This document shows, one piece after another, positions 34,650-47,979 of a stretch of DNA of 64,000 nucleotides. The notes beneath the pieces are model-generated. The model had not been told where the DNA came from. It was given only the letters and a program-made list of their open reading frames with translations, and did not search any database. Location of the stretch: assembly GCA_038380795.1 (NCBI GenBank), contig CM076267.1:12259501-12323500 (forward strand). Reading direction: 5' to 3'. This DNA comes from Pyrocephalus nanus. Its lineage: Eukaryota; Chordata; Aves; Passeriformes; Tyrannidae. The first letter of the stretch is position 1; each line of letters begins with the position of its first letter. Position numbers and translations under genes: made by a program.

Positions 34650-36440
34650 ATGCTGAGCAGGATTTTTGAGGAGTGTTTGAATTGCACACGGTGAAATACT
34701 GAACAGCAATACAAAAAGCCAGATTTGTTCAATAAATATTTCTGTTTGGTATTTTGGAAAGCAATATCCCGATAGTGTTTATATGAGACCAAGGTTGAAT
34801 AAGTACTTTCCAGCCCATTAGGAAATAAGCAGGATGTTAAACACCATCTAGTAGAGATAAACATTTTTAAATCAGCAAGCCTGGATAAATAACACCCAGG
34901 GGTCCTAAAATATTTGTCTGGGAATTCTGGCTTGCTCATGTTAATTTTTAATAAATTTTAATATCAGAGAGATTCCAGGTGATTTGAAGCAGGGTAGTAC
35001 CTGGAAAAAAAGAGAATGGGAGAGACTGAGATAAAGAGAAAGGAGGGGAGAGAGGGAGAACAGGAAATCAAGAGCAATTACAAAGGAGTTATTGAGCAGC
35101 TAACCTTACATCAATCCCAGGTAAAACAGTGGAAAAACTGAGACAGAACTGAACTGCCAAAACATGAAAGAACAAGATTTTAATTACTGCCAGTCAATGT
35201 GGGTTTATGGAAAATAGCTCAAATAAAACTGGTTTCATGTTCTGCCTGCAAAAAAAAGCTAACTGTACAGATGTAGCAGGCTTTCTCGAGGCTTTAGACC
35301 TAGTGCATGACATACTTACTAGATAAACACTATATAACATGAAGGAAACTTATGTTAAATGGCTAAGACATGGCTATTTAGCATAACTCAAAGCCCAGCT
35401 GCGTCAATCAGATCATCATCAAATGAGGATTCTTTACTGGCTTTCCGCAGGGCTTTGAAGTATACTCGGTGCTATTCAGCATTTTCACTGATGCTCTGCA
35501 AGGGAATATAAAGTCAGCACTGATAGACAGATGGCTGACACAAATATTAGCAGCCTGGTAAATAACGATGAGGAGAAAACACTAATGCTAAGAGTATTTT
35601 GGGTCACTTGTTACAAGGGAGCCCATTTGAGTGAAATGCAGTCAGTGCAAAGGTGATGTAAAGGCAGAGAGCAAAATAAACCTAATAGGACCCTGGATCC
35701 TGGAAAGCTGTGATTCTGGAGAATGGTTTGGGAATCACAGTGGGCAAGTAACACAGCATGAAAATACTAATTCCAGAAAGACTGAGAAAAAGGGCAAATT
35801 GTCCCATGATCCATATACCTACAAACAAAGGAGCAGTGAGCAGTAAGGCAGTTTTATCTCCTCACAGTACAACATCTCACAGAAGTCTGGAGTCCAGTTT
35901 TGACCAACCTCTATTAACAGCTTAAATGGCAACTGGGAAAAAATGGTAGACTGAACTGATAGAGGAAGGAGACACCTGACCTTGAGAGATTTAGAAACTC
36001 ATCCACTGAGTTTATTGTGAAGAAAAAAAAAAGCGTGATGTCTTGATTACACTGCATAGTTAGTTCCAGACAAGAAAGTACTGGATACTAAAGGGTTCTT
36101 ACATCTGGCAGAGAAAAGCATAATGAGAACCGGTGACTGGAAGTTGAAATCAGAAATTCAAAACGGTCACAATTTTTCAAATAGTGACAGCGATTAACCA
36201 CTGCGACAAACTTCTAAAGGAAATGATTGATTATCCATTTCCTGATGTATTCATATCAAAATTAGATGCTTTTCCAGAAAATATATTTTAGCCAAAATAA
36301 AAGCTACGCTTAATTCAAATGCAAAGTATTGGGTAACAGCATGAAATATAAAAGTCTATGACATGTGGGAGAGAAAATGTGATGACTATGTGGTCCTCTC
36401 TGAGTGCAGAATCTCTGGATGTCTGCAAGGAAGATACCTC
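34650..36440 (+). mobile_element. ancient L3/CR1-like LINE, ORF2 3' half and 3' UTR, decayed
   Basis: Landmarks occur in LINE order. TTCAATAAATATTTCTGTTTGG (34728 on), a GGATGTTAAACACCATCTAG block and AACATTTTTAAATCAGCAAG precede the reverse-transcriptase part. In that part come CAATGTGGGTTTATGGAAAA (35197), a fossil of the ACTTCxxxAGGCxTTTGACxxxGTxxxCATGAC block (35278-35312), a TTCCGCAGGGCTTT block (35443) and GCTATTCAGCATTTTCACTG (35471). Later come GTGGTAAATAA-like and GGAAGTTGAA/ATTAACCACTG blocks (36140-36210) and a GATGCTTTTCCAGAAAATAT end (36267). All frames are broken by stops and indels, so no protein can be made. It is unlike the younger CR1s in this window and presumably predates birds. 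Confidence 0.85.
35005..35075 (+). repeat. polypurine tract inside LINE fossil
   Basis: About 70 bases nearly all A and G (GAGAATGGGAGAGACTGAG type). It could form triplex or H-DNA, but more likely reflects the A/G-rich inter-domain segment of the LINE. Confidence 0.6.
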
Positions 36441-36744
36441 TAATCTGATACAGCAATGTAATCTAGTAGGGGAAAAGATTTTTTAACTGAAGTTGAAAAT
36501 TAACTAAAAAATAATAAAGCAACTCCAATTAATTGGACATGCTGATGGTGATACAACTCCAACAACTGTACATCTAGGCTGGATTTTTAAAAATAAAATA
36601 AAATCTTGAAAAATTTAAAAGAAAAATACAGAATGAGAGGCAGAGAAATAATTGTTTCTAGCTGTAAGCAGTGCAGATTAATTATCTAGGGAAATCGCAG
36701 AATCACTGGCAGTTTTAAGACTTCTTTGCATAAACAATTTCAGT

Positions 36745-37137
36745 TCCTTGTAGAAAAGGGGGCTGAGGGGCCAGCTCATGGCTCTGTGCAGCTTCCTGAG
36801 GAAGGGAAGCAGACTGGGAGGTGCTGATCCCCTTTCCCTGGGATCAAGTTATAGGATACATGGAAGTGCTTCAAAACTGTTCCAAGAGGAGGTTTGGACT
36901 GGACATTAGGAATAATTTTTTTACCAAGAGGGAGGTCAAACCCTGGAACAGGCTTCCTAGAGAGGTGGTTGATGCCCTGAGCTTGCAGTGTATAAGGGGC
37001 ATTTGGACAATGCCCTTAACAACAGACTCTAACTTTTGGTCAGCTCTGAACTGGTCAGGTAGTTGGACTAGATGATCATTGTAGATATCTTTCAACTGAA
37101 ATAGTCTGTTCTATGCTACTCTATTCTATTCTATCCC
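36745..37137 (+). mobile_element. CR1 LINE, 3' fragment with CTATT tail
   Basis: Avian CR1 of the class ending in (TCTATTC)-type repeats: TTTGGACTGGACATTAGGAA, then AGAGAGGTGGTTGATGCC, GGCATTTGGACAATGCCC, TTTTGGTCAGCTCTGAACTG, GTTGGACTAGATGATCATTG, and a tail of CTATT repeats at 37109-37136. 5'-truncated, plus orientation, same as the other LINEs. It lies about 300 bp beyond the ancient LINE. Confidence 0.93.
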
Positions 37138-37747
37138 TATTCACTGATTCTGTGTAGGGCAGGGATAGGACTTGATTACCTTCTGAGGTCCCAACCCCAT
37201 CTACTGCTATAATTTCTGCTATGATTCAAATAAAAGTCATGGACATGATGCTAAAAGCAGTGAAGGTAGATAGGTCCTCTGTTATGCAGAAGATGTAATA
37301 CAATGAAAATCTGAACAGAACATTATGTGATATTACAAAACTTCCATATCTGAGTTACTCTAGAAGGATGTTTGCCTGCTTTTTCATTCTTTCATTATCC
37401 TAGTGTCTGAGAGAGATCAGAAATGGAGGTTCTGGTTATCTAATACCTATCTCAGTACTTACCTGCCCTGAAGCCCTGTAGCAGTTCAAGTGCTTTTTGA
37501 GAAATGGTATTTTTCAGGTCATCTAAGGCCAAATTGGATCATGGTGAACTTGAAAATCAAAGCATCATGCAAAGGTGGCAGGGGCTGTGTCCTCCCCAGC
37601 AGGGACACATCTGAGTCAAGATGATTCACAACCAGGCCTGTACAAATAACAAGTTTTTCAGTTTGCCAGGTGAACTTGAAGGGAGAAAAAACATTCACAC
37701 TGCCCTGAAGTGAAGTTCATGTCTGTTTGTTGATGGAAAGAATTATT

Positions 37748-37764
37748 AAAAAAAAAAAAAAAAA
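37748..37764 (+). repeat. poly-A run (A17)
   Basis: 17 consecutive A; no retroposon body is recognised on the left. Confidence 0.9.
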
Positions 37765-38636
37765 GTGTTCATCAGTCTGACTAAACTGTTTTGTTTGATT
37801 TGAAATTGTTTTGTCTTCGTGGTCTGTTGCATATAAACATAAATTTATTGGAAAATTTTCTTCAAAAGTCCACCCATAACAGAATTTTTGAGTGGTGAAC
37901 AAATGAATCACCTCCCAAAATTTTTGTGGCTTTGTTCAGACATTTCTATGCATTTCAGCTTCAACAGCTACACTGCTGAATCCAGACAGTATCAAAATAG
38001 ATCAGAAAGTCACAGCCTTTTAAAAACCAGCCAGATACTCCTTGTAATGGAAAAGTCCTGCAAAACTTATTGAAAGGAGTTAATGTCTGGAAATTTCCCC
38101 AAAAAACAACATTCAGGTAGAGAAAACTTCTAAACCTTCTCCTTAAAACTACTGGATATGACTAAAAGAAACTGGGAAGTCCTGCCTCTTTTTCCTGTCG
38201 GTGATACTGTCCATTCAGCAGGAATGATTTTGTTTTCTGTCTCCCCTCCAATGCTGCAGCTAAACTGCCAGGAGGACTACAAAGTGTCACCCTTTTCTCA
38301 ACTACCAGACAGAAAGCGTGGTACCCAGAGGGAGGCAAGTTGCAAGACCTCACATGGAAATTTCTCAGCCAAAATACATTAAAGGTACTGTTTTCAAAGA
38401 GAGAAATCCACATCATTAGTGCTGCAAGACGTGCTTTTCAAACACATATACTGAAGACAGATAATACCTAGTGACCACCTAGTTCAGCTCAGCTTGGGAT
38501 ATAGCTGTGCAGAAAGAGTGCTCCCACCAGTTTGGACATCCATATGGGACTTGGTGGAAAGTTCAACACCTTCCCATGAAATAAAAACAGCCTCTGAAAG
38601 TGCAACACAACCACAGCTGGCTGAAACTTACTTATT

Positions 38637-38654
38637 AAAAAAAAAAAAAAAAAA
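38637..38654 (+). repeat. poly-A run (A18)
   Basis: 18 consecutive A. The stop-free frame through it is a composition effect. Confidence 0.9.
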
Positions 38655-39245
38655 GGTTACAGAATTGTTAGAAAATGGAGAAGACAACCTCTGCAATAAG
38701 CATATCTTAGGCATGATAAGGAACAGATATTTAACAAAACAGTCAGAAACACTTCTTTTTCTGTGATTAAAAAACTCTCAGTTTGTGAAAATTTTAGGGT
38801 TTTTTTTGCAGAAGCATGTTGGTGTCTAGAGAACTTACACCAAGATCAGAACACAGTTTTGAGTCTACAGACAGGAAGATTTTATACTTATTTCAAGCAA
38901 ATATGGTAACCAAAAGGCCTGAAAATCCTTGTACTACCTTTTTCTGTTCTGGTGAATGATAATCATTTTACAAAGTGGAATAACTTACTGCAGATATGAA
39001 GACAGACTGGTAGGCCAGATTTAGGGTGCCCACCTTTAGGCAACTCCAGTTTAGCTTGTGTTCAATCGTACTCAAACTGTGCTCAATCCAAAAGGGTAAA
39101 GGGTTTGAGCCTGGAGCGATTCCATAGAGCAGCTTTTTTGATTTATTAGAATGATGAGTTACTGTTTCTGTGGGCAAACATTGGAAAACTTAAGATTGCA
39201 CTGGTCTATCTGCCCAATGGTGCCCCAGGAGTCTGAGCACTGTCG

Positions 39246-39269
39246 GACAGCCCTGTCAGACAGCCCTGT
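39246..39269 (+). repeat. 13-bp tandem doublet
   Basis: GACAGCCCTGT occurs at 39246 and again at 39259, a period of 13 bp. Small local duplication. Confidence 0.8.
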
Positions 39270-40764
39270 TCCTCCATGGAGTGCAGTGCCCAGCAGTTGT
39301 CTTTTGTTCAAGTGCACAACGGGAGCATTTTACAAACTGCCAAGTTTTACTCTTGAGGTGAAATTTTGTTTCTCCAGCTACCCTCTAGAATGGAGTCCCT
39401 ACATTTGATCGAGGACTACATAATTCTTATTTGCCTTCTTTGAATTATTTGCCCTACATTATTCTTTAGTTGGCTAAGTATCATACCAGCTTAAAAATAA
39501 ATATTTCCTAAGACAGTGGATTCCCATGATGAAGGGCAATGGACCATACACCTGAAATACTCGACTGCAAGTGCATTGATCAGACCCAGCTTCAGTTTAG
39601 TTTCACAGAGCTCAACTGGATTTACAATGCCAAGAAGCAAAAAATAAAAATAAAAAAAATTATAACACCTCCTTTTCATGCCATGAAAACAGACCAACTT
39701 TGCCATATACTCCAAGTGCAAATCCCCTGGAAAATGAAGGTGCCATTTTTCCAGCCTCCTGCTTCCAGAGCCAAATTTGAGGGCTGCACCAGGAGGGGGC
39801 AGGAGAAAGCCGTCCGTGCCTTCCCACCGAGGGAAACCCTGGCAAAACCGATTGAAAACTTCCCCAAGCTCCAAGTTAGCTTCTGTGCTCCTGGCACCAT
39901 CCCTCTTTTACACACATCAAATGATACGTTCAGAGCACTCTGAGTGTGGATTATTTGCCGGCAGAGATCCTGCAAATCCAGGTTTGTAATGCATCCCACG
40001 GTGTGATGGCCAGGCTCCCTGAAAGCCTGCAGCCTGGTCCAACTTTGCTTCCTCCCCCGTTAGTAGGAATTTTGACATAGAGATAAATGAGTTTTGGCTA
40101 ATTTCCCCTTACAGCCCTTAGATGTAAAGACCATTTCAGTCTCAGCATTTGTGCAGCGCTTCTAAAGAGCCTTACCTTGCTCTGTGCAGTAATCAACAAC
40201 AATAACAGTGCAATAGATGAGACTGAATGTGGTCTTGTATAGCTAAAGGCAGGGCAGATCAATGCTGATAAAGCACCTAGTGGTTGTCTGAATAGAGCAG
40301 CCCTGATACACCTCACAGAGTCACTTGCACATCACGTTCAAGGTGGCTGAACAAGTGTCAAAAGGTGAAGGCTACAAGCTGCCTCTGGGTAAGTCTCAGT
40401 TTTCAGAGAAAACAGCCTCAGACACCTATCTTTGCAGGGGGCAACTGAGAACTGGGGATGGTGGGGAAGACTCTTTTACGTTTCAAAACTTCCAGCTTCT
40501 GGGAGGGTCAGGAAAAAAAAAGTAAAAAACCCCAGTCTTCTCTTGTGGTATTTGGAATTTCTGCTTTCAATCATAGCCAGAAACCAGAGATGTGAAGCCT
40601 TATGAGAATTAAATATGTAGGGAAAAAAAAAATCAACCAACCTTTGCTGAACAACAAAGAAGACTTGGCTCACGTTGGTTTCCAACTATGGGTGAAGGTT
40701 CAAGTCACTTACTTCAAAAATACATTACTCATGAATGAGCTTTATTAAGAAACCTTGTGCTCCT

Positions 40765-40915
40765 ATAACTCTTTCCATGTGAGGTTTTCAAGTACTTTAT
40801 GGAATTAAGCAAAACAACCCTGGGAGGTAGATTAGTTCTAACATCCCCACATTACAGATGGGAAAACTGAACACTAAGCACATTTGTAGGAGAGCCAGAA
40901 ATAATATTACCTAAC
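40765..40915 (+). mobile_element. MIR-type SINE fragment
   Basis: Order and wording fit the MIR core: AACAACCCTGGGAGGTAGATTA, then ACATCCCCACATTACAGATGGG, then AAAACTGAACACTAAG and a decayed GAGAGCCAGAA part. This corresponds to the usual ACAACCCTATGAGGTAGG, CCCATTTTACAGATGAGG, AAACTGAGGC order. Diverged, plus orientation. Confidence 0.75.
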
Positions 40916-40929
40916 TCTCGTGTACTGCT

Positions 40930-41105
40930 TTTCAGCAGTAGATCTCACATCTTTACAATGGAGGAACCATTATCCTTATTTTATAAAAAGGCAAAGTGAC
41001 TTGCTTGGTCTGGCCAATAGCTGAGCTGAGCGAGAAGAGCCAGTTCTTCCCAGACCTGGTAGTCCCAAGGCCTGATTTTACTAACTAAATGACCAAACCA
41101 CGCTC
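40930..41105 (+). mobile_element. second MIR-type SINE fragment in tandem
   Basis: TTATCCTTATTTTATAAAAAGGC, then AAGTGACTTGCTTGGTCTGGC, AGCTGAGCTGAG, AAGAGCCAGTTCTTCCCAG and a CCACGCTCTCTTTC end. The order again matches the MIR 3' half. It follows the previous copy directly, in the same orientation. Confidence 0.6.
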
Positions 41106-43735
41106 TCTTTCTTTAATATTAAACAATTATACAAAGACACACAAAGAAAAATGAAAACCAAAGAATATTCATTAGGGTTGCTTTTGGGAAGCTAAAAATC
41201 TGTTTTCTAATACTGAGGAGTTTCTTGAGTGACTGTATCTCATATCCCACTGATACACTGCATCTTTCCTTTGCTAGTGAACATGGGAAAATAAGCAAAT
41301 TGAATCGTTTCACATTAATCATGTGGTATTACCTTACCACAGACAGCATCAGCAGAAACTTTTAACATCAAAGGAGACTGTTCCATGGTCCTTTTGATGT
41401 TGCAAACCAGAACATAGAGGAGATAGCTCAAATTTTCACAGAAGAAATGACACATGAACATGGAAGGGGTCATGATAGTGATGTTTAAAAGAAACAATAA
41501 AAATCTAGCAACCCTCTCCCCCCCAAATAAAACTTTCATTTCCTTTTGATAGCCTTTCCCCTTCTTACAGGACAAGAAAATTCTTGAGCTTTCTTACTCT
41601 AAAGCTGTCTTGCATTGCACCCAATTGCCTTTTGGCAAGATCTCTTGACCCAGAGCTTACTTTCCACAGTAAGCTGGGCACTCAACAGACAAACTAGGAA
41701 GATGGTGTTGTCCCCAGAGAGCTCTTCATCTAGATGCATCAAAGACATTGTTCCATGCCAAGCAATCCCCTATGCTTCCTCTGTGCAATCCCATTATTTT
41801 GGGCCCAGAAATAAGAGTGCAGGGCAGTGGAGAGGCTTTTGAACTAGCAAGTAAAACAAGGAGAGTTCTGGGAGGAAAAATTATGACCAAGAAACTCAGA
41901 AAAGCAAGTTGAAGTTGCTGCTTTCAAGGCCATTTCTGAGCTAGAAGAGCAACAGGATACTGCCCTGGCCCAGCTGTAATTCTGTATATTGGGATGCACA
42001 GTGGTGCTTGTCTGCAGAAAAATGAATCTACAGCAACCACATTAATATATTGTAATTATATAAATTATAAAGATTAGGATCACTGCACATAAATTATAAA
42101 TATCACCATATAAAGAGATTTCATGAGTCCCCAAACTGGGCTGAACTTAAGCCAATCTTTAAAATGGTTTTGGTAGAGTCGCTTGTGGACTGAGCTTCCT
42201 TCTCTAATTCAGTCAATCAAACATCCTTCCCAAAGGCTAAGCCAAATTAAAGCCAATATTACACTAGAGAGAAGGATACAGAGTCATTTACACATGACTT
42301 AAAATGAAATTCAAATGGCAACAGAAACAAATCCCCACTTCTATTTAATGCATTTATCCATTTTTGTAAGATCGGCTTTTAGCACAGGCAGGCAACAGAG
42401 TCGATTTCATTTGCTCTTTGCTGTGCCCCAGCTCTCGTGTAATATCTGATGAGTTACTTCTTGCTTGTGACATGTCTTTGCCACTCGCAAAATAGTCACA
42501 CTGGGACCCAGTGACTGGGTGCGTTTTTTGAGCTTCCCTTCCCCCACTTTCAGAGTCCTTTGAGATCACTGGAAGGAAATTCTGTAAATCTGTGTTGCTA
42601 CTCCTCTGAATTACAGAGAAGAGATTCCATTTGAGTGATGTAGGCATTGTTACTGTTGCTATTTGTCTACAGAAACCGACCTTTTACTGTGCTGAAAAGA
42701 GCCAGACACTGCAGGAATTGGTGAGGATGACAGTGGATGTCCTCCACTCTGTCGAGAAGTCTGACAAATCCAGAGGACTTCATGTGTGCCTGACTCTGTG
42801 GGCAGACAGAAAGCAATTACTCCTTTTTCACTTGTGTTAATTTAAGAAAGGTAATTTTGAACACCTAAGAGACTTTCTGTAATAATATTTCACTTATTTA
42901 ACCAATCCTCAGTTTGAACAGATTTATATCTTAATGTCAGCACTAACCATCCATTCAAGGACCAGAAAAATGCTTTTATGTCAAAGCACTATTACTCTCC
43001 CTTAAGTACAGATGTGGAAATGGAAAAAGAGAGGTATTTGAAGATTCTTTTGTGACGTGGGAACAGCACCGAGATTTCCAATTTTCGTGTGCTTTTCCAT
43101 AGTCCCTGCATTGTATTTTTGCCCAGTTTTAGGCTTCCTAAGGCAATGCCAGCTGAGAATAACTTTTGGGCCAATGCCATGCTATACCACAGCAAGAGAC
43201 CCACATTGAGATCTCTGCCAGACTGAGCATGGAAAAACTGTCTCAGGGACCCAACCTGAATCTCTGTGTTGCACAGTGTAGGTGCATCCCTTTCCCCAAA
43301 CAGCCCTGTTCTGTACAGTGCAGAGAAACATGATCATGGGTTAGCGGTCTCCAGTGTGCAAAACTCTGGCTCTAAAGCACCTGGCTCTGGTGTGGCAGTT
43401 TTAGCAGAGACTAAACAAAGGTGGAAAATGCTGCAGCTCTCAGCAGCGTTAGGATCTCCCAGGGCTTGACTGATACACTTGTTCAAACTCTCAGGGTTAA
43501 ACCCATTATTATTCAAGAGTTCAGTGGAAAAGCCTGCAAGGAAAGCAGGGGACAGGGGAGTTTGCCTTCCTCTGTGCAGTAGGCTAGGGCTGCCTGCTGG
43601 GATCATCAGGGAGCTTTATACAATACTTTAGGCTCTTGAAAAGGTCTAGACTGTTGCTAAAACTCTCTATCACTCTTGCTTTTTTTTTTCCTTCGATTTT
43701 CCTTTCTTTTTAGTTGAGGTTTTTGGGGTTTTGCT
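41106..43735. other. non-coding stretch
   Basis: No gene supported. A weak MIR-like piece (CAGATGTGGAAATGGAAAAAGAG near 43010) is too short to call firmly. Confidence 0.45.
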
Positions 43736-43861
43736 ATGAGGTTGCAATGACGCAATGCAGCCTGGGGAAGCATGGCCTGCAGCCCATGGGTTGCTAGAGG
43801 CTGGGTGACTCAGAAACTGGATACCACGACCCAGATGATCCTTTCCAGCCCTATGTTCTTA
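43736..43861 (+). mobile_element. possible CR1/LINE 3' end
   Basis: GACCCAGATGATCCTTTCCAGCCC followed by TATGTTCTT (43828-43860) resembles the LINE 3' end AGATGATCCTTTCCA..., which is normally followed by an ATTCT-type terminus. Sequence upstream is GC-richer but not recognised. Confidence 0.4.
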
Positions 43862-46800
43862 GGCTTACAGTCACTGATAGCTTCAGGACACTCTCAAAAC
43901 TAAAATATGGTCCCTTTTCATACTAACCAAAATGCAACCATAAAAGAAATCTCTCTTGTTTAGTCATCTGGACTGCTGCCGGAGAAAAAATGAACAAGAG
44001 GTTTTCTCTGGGTCCACTGAGCAGAACCTTGCACTGTTCACATCCCTGAAGGTGATATGCTCTCATCTAACTAGAGCATCTGCTCATTTATTGTCCCCAG
44101 GAGTCATCACCTGGAATTGCGAACATCAGGGTTTTGCTTGAGCATTCAGCATTAAGTTGTTGGCAAATCTTCACCGTAACATTTTTTCTTATCTAATGAT
44201 AATTTGATGTATGAGAAACCTGCCGAGTGAAAGCATGACTATTATGTGAGCAAACAATACAGCAGTATGTCCAGTATTATCTGTGAAATGTATTTCAATA
44301 CCTGTGTGATTAATAATGGATTTGGAAGGACAGTGAAGTATAAATAATCCACAACAATATGCAAACTTCTGTGAAAGAAAGGGATTAATACTAGAACCAA
44401 ATGAAGCCCTGGAAAATATAGCACTCAAAATAAATTATCCAAAATGCAGAATCTTCCCTCATTGTAATTAAATAATAACATAAAACTCACAGATCAACAG
44501 CCCAGTGGTTTTATCCAGTAAATATAAAACAAAGAAACTCAGCAACAGTCAAGTTGCTTTTTAATTATAGCAACCACTTCAATAGGAAAACCCTATGAGG
44601 GTTCAGAAAAAATTGCTGCTAAGGCTGGGCTAAGGCTTGCTTTGTTGTGCAGCATTCCAGGGAGGGAACCTGGAAGCAGAGGGAGCAATTCAGTTCTACA
44701 TATTTGGTCCTTTTAGCATGCATAAAGGAAAAGAACCGTCTTTAAAAGATGGCATCATAGTTTTGCAGCCCTCCAAAGAGGACCTGAGAAGAAATTTGAC
44801 CTAAGCACTTACTAACACAGGACATAAACTTTGTTCTGTTGCACTCCTCAGCTCCTCAGAAACCCTGAGATCTCTCTAGTACAAAAGTTAGTCCTGAATA
44901 TCTGTGCTAAGCCAAGTCTTCGCTGATAGATGCCGTCTGCTTTGCAGGGTGAGGAAGGCTGATCTGTTCCACTTCCCTCTACAAGATGGTGCGGCACATT
45001 CACTAAACAGTTTTCAAACACGTCATCTCTGAAGACATCTTAAATACGGTGAATTACTCGAGTGCACAGAGTAGTGGGCTGTTTGGGAACACAACTGACA
45101 CTCAGCAAATGGTGCCAGAGACCAGAGAGGACCTTGGTCCCTTCCCTGATTGGCAGCCAGTAAGATGATTATTATTAGCTATTGTTTTAATTGCCCTGCT
45201 GATGTGAATTTCTGGCTTTGCATGCTTCTCTTTTCTTTGATTTGAGTCTTTTAACACACTCACTGAAATACAGGTATAAATTAAGGAGTTACAATTCAAA
45301 GTGTAAAAAGCTGGTGTGACAAAACAGCATGGGCACAAACTAAAAACTTTTTTAAATACCCAAGAATTGCCTCAAGACAAATCTTCTTTCACTGAGTTAA
45401 ATGTTATTAACTAAAGGAAAAAATACATAGTACAAGAGTAAGTCCTTGAAAGGAAAACAGCCTCCTAAACCCACAAACCCAAGCAAATCAAAAGACAACT
45501 TGTTCACAGAGATAAAGGGAAAAAACAGAGAGGAACGTTTTTAACAAGGAGTTTTTTCATTCTCTCTTTTTAATCTAGTATCAGTATCAAGAGCTGAATG
45601 GGGAGAGCCTTTGAACAGCACCTGCATGGGCCAGCAGTGAAGGTCACATACCAACCTACAAATCTCTCCCCCCTGGCACTGGAGAGACAGTGTTACATTC
45701 CTCCCTTTGTACTGACATGAAGTGGCTTCAAGTCCATGTCCAAGTCTAAATAGTCATGAGCTGTAACCCAATCATAACTGGTGACTTCTGTATGCTGGCC
45801 AGCAGTGGAAACCGGAGACTGCTGGTCCCCACCTTCCGCACACCCCTGAGCGTCCTCCCTTCAGCTCAGCTTTTCCCCTTCCCCACTAGCAACGTCAGCT
45901 CCAATTCTCTCGGGCTGGCACCAGTTTGCTGGGAGACCTATGCAATTAAGTGTTCAGAAAAAAACCCCTAACCTCCAGCAACTTTATTAAGGAGGGCTGT
46001 GGGCAGGAGTAGGGGAGTAGGTTCCTTTCACCAGGTTCAATTGCATGAGAGCCTTGGGAAACTTTCTGGCAGTTTGCTGCAAGGTTATTGAAGCAATTGC
46101 TGCATGCCTCAGTCCCTCCTCTCTTCTTTTTTAAGCAAAACTTAATGAAGGCAAGCGGAAGAAAGAACTTTCTGTCACCTTCACTGACCTATTTTGACTT
46201 TTAAAAAGGAAAGTGATAGTGCAGTTGAAGGGTATTTTAACCATTGCTGCTGAGCTGCTCGGCAAAATGCTGTACAGATCTTATAGAGCTTTAAATCACA
46301 GGCAGGGACTTTCTCAGCAACATACAGAGGAGCTGCTCAGCACTTGTTCTACCACAATTATTTTGTAGTGATATATAAAATGCCTTTTTCAATTCACTGA
46401 GACTCACCACAGTAACTCCCTTTGTAAGGGCTGTTGGAAATACATCAGGTGGAAAACATAGACTGTAGTACTCTATCTAGCTTTCTTAATTAGCAAATGA
46501 TGTAATTGGCGATAATAGATTGTCTTTGGTTTTAAAAGAAATGTCAAAGACTAAAGCATTAGTTCATATTAATATTTTGGGAGACTTGATAACCAAACAG
46601 AAATACTCACACAAAGGGAAGAGAATACTAACTGACCTCAGCATGCTCACAGTCCATGCTGCCTTCCTCTGCTCAGGCTCTTTTTGTAGGGGATCACACA
46701 GAAGATTTGTGCTGTAGTAAAGGAAGAGGGCCTGGATGAAACCCCGAAGAACCTGTGAAAGCCATTGTGCAGGAGTGAGGGTGTAGATTTATCCTATATG

Positions 46801-47930
46801 TGTGAAGAGCAATAAGCCATCTTCAGAGAGGGCTGGTTGAATAAATTACACGTGCTACAGACAGTCTGTGCTTAGCAAGATACCATTGTGGACCTGAAAA
46901 ACTAAAAACTGACCTTTAAGTGCTTGCCAGAATCTGGGAGATAACAGTTATTCTTCTGACAGCCATTGCACTGAGAACATTTTACCTCAAGCAGACATTG
47001 TGCTCACACAATGAATCTCTTTGCCCAAAACCCTGGTGTGATGATGCTTATTATGGGGCTGACAGTCCCATTATAGAACACAGCCTGAGCTGCCAGTCTT
47101 TGAAGGAAAGACGTTCTGTGCACTGTGTGCGTGTGACAGGCTCAAGTTCATGCCCTAAGGGCAACATGGTTAAACCCAGGTGCACCAGTGACTTCCATAG
47201 GTGCTTGTGGATCACCAAAGACTAGGCCATTGAGTCTGAGTAGGATCACTAGAGTTTCACAAAACACCCACTCTTTCCAAGCAGCTGCCTTGTGCTTGGA
47301 GCTGTATGGTTGGGTGGTGATGCACAGAAATCCTAGAACATGTCAGTTTAATCAGCAGTCCACAGCTAAAGCCCTCTTTAATCTCTGTTTTATATTTAAA
47401 TATATTTATTGGGTATTAAAAATATTTCAATTCAAATAGCAAAGCCTCCTTGCACCAGAGAGGATGTTTAAGACCACTCAAGACCACTTAAAGCTAGCAC
47501 AGTTTTTTTGGAGGTGTTTAAATAGTTGTTGAACAGGAAACCATGGAGAAACTGAAGATCAGCAGAAAATTTTAAAGAAAGAATTGTACTTCCAGGCAAA
47601 CCACCCACTTCCCAAACATCATGGAGGTACAAGGCATCTGCTGTGCAAAGTTTTCCATACACCCCTGACAAAATTAAATATACGGCCACACATAGTGATA
47701 GAGCATCACAAAACCAAGCACTTATAATCCTCGCTGCATAAACTCCCAGTCAGCTAATGAGGAGCTTGCAAAATAGGCCAGAGCCTCTATTTTCAGACCT
47801 AGATGTTGTGTTTACTTGGAAGGGTTTAATGTATCAATACCAAATGACAGAATTTTTTCCTTGTGATGTTCTTCATCCAAATAAACTACATACAAATATT
47901 CTCTGTGGCAATACTTCTTCAAGCAATTTC
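43862..47930. other. non-coding stretch
   Basis: No gene supported on either strand. The DNA is unique-looking and AT-rich. Open frames at 45.75 and 46.9 kb have no coding character beyond length. Confidence 0.45.
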
Positions 47931-47979
47931 TGGCTCATCAAGATCCTAAATCTTATCATTCATTTAATATTGCTCGAAT

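Larger units (their letters stand above)
37138..40740. other. non-coding stretch
   Basis: No supported gene. Contains A17 at 37748-37764, A18 at 38637-38654 and a 13-bp tandem doublet at 39246-39269. Open frames near 39.5-39.9 kb lie in slightly GC-richer DNA but have no splice context. Confidence 0.45.

Noticed and set aside
30244..38654. Isolated A runs (30244, 32385, 37748, 38637) as tails of processed pseudogenes
   Set aside because: No decayed coding sequence or retroposon body is recognisable to their left.
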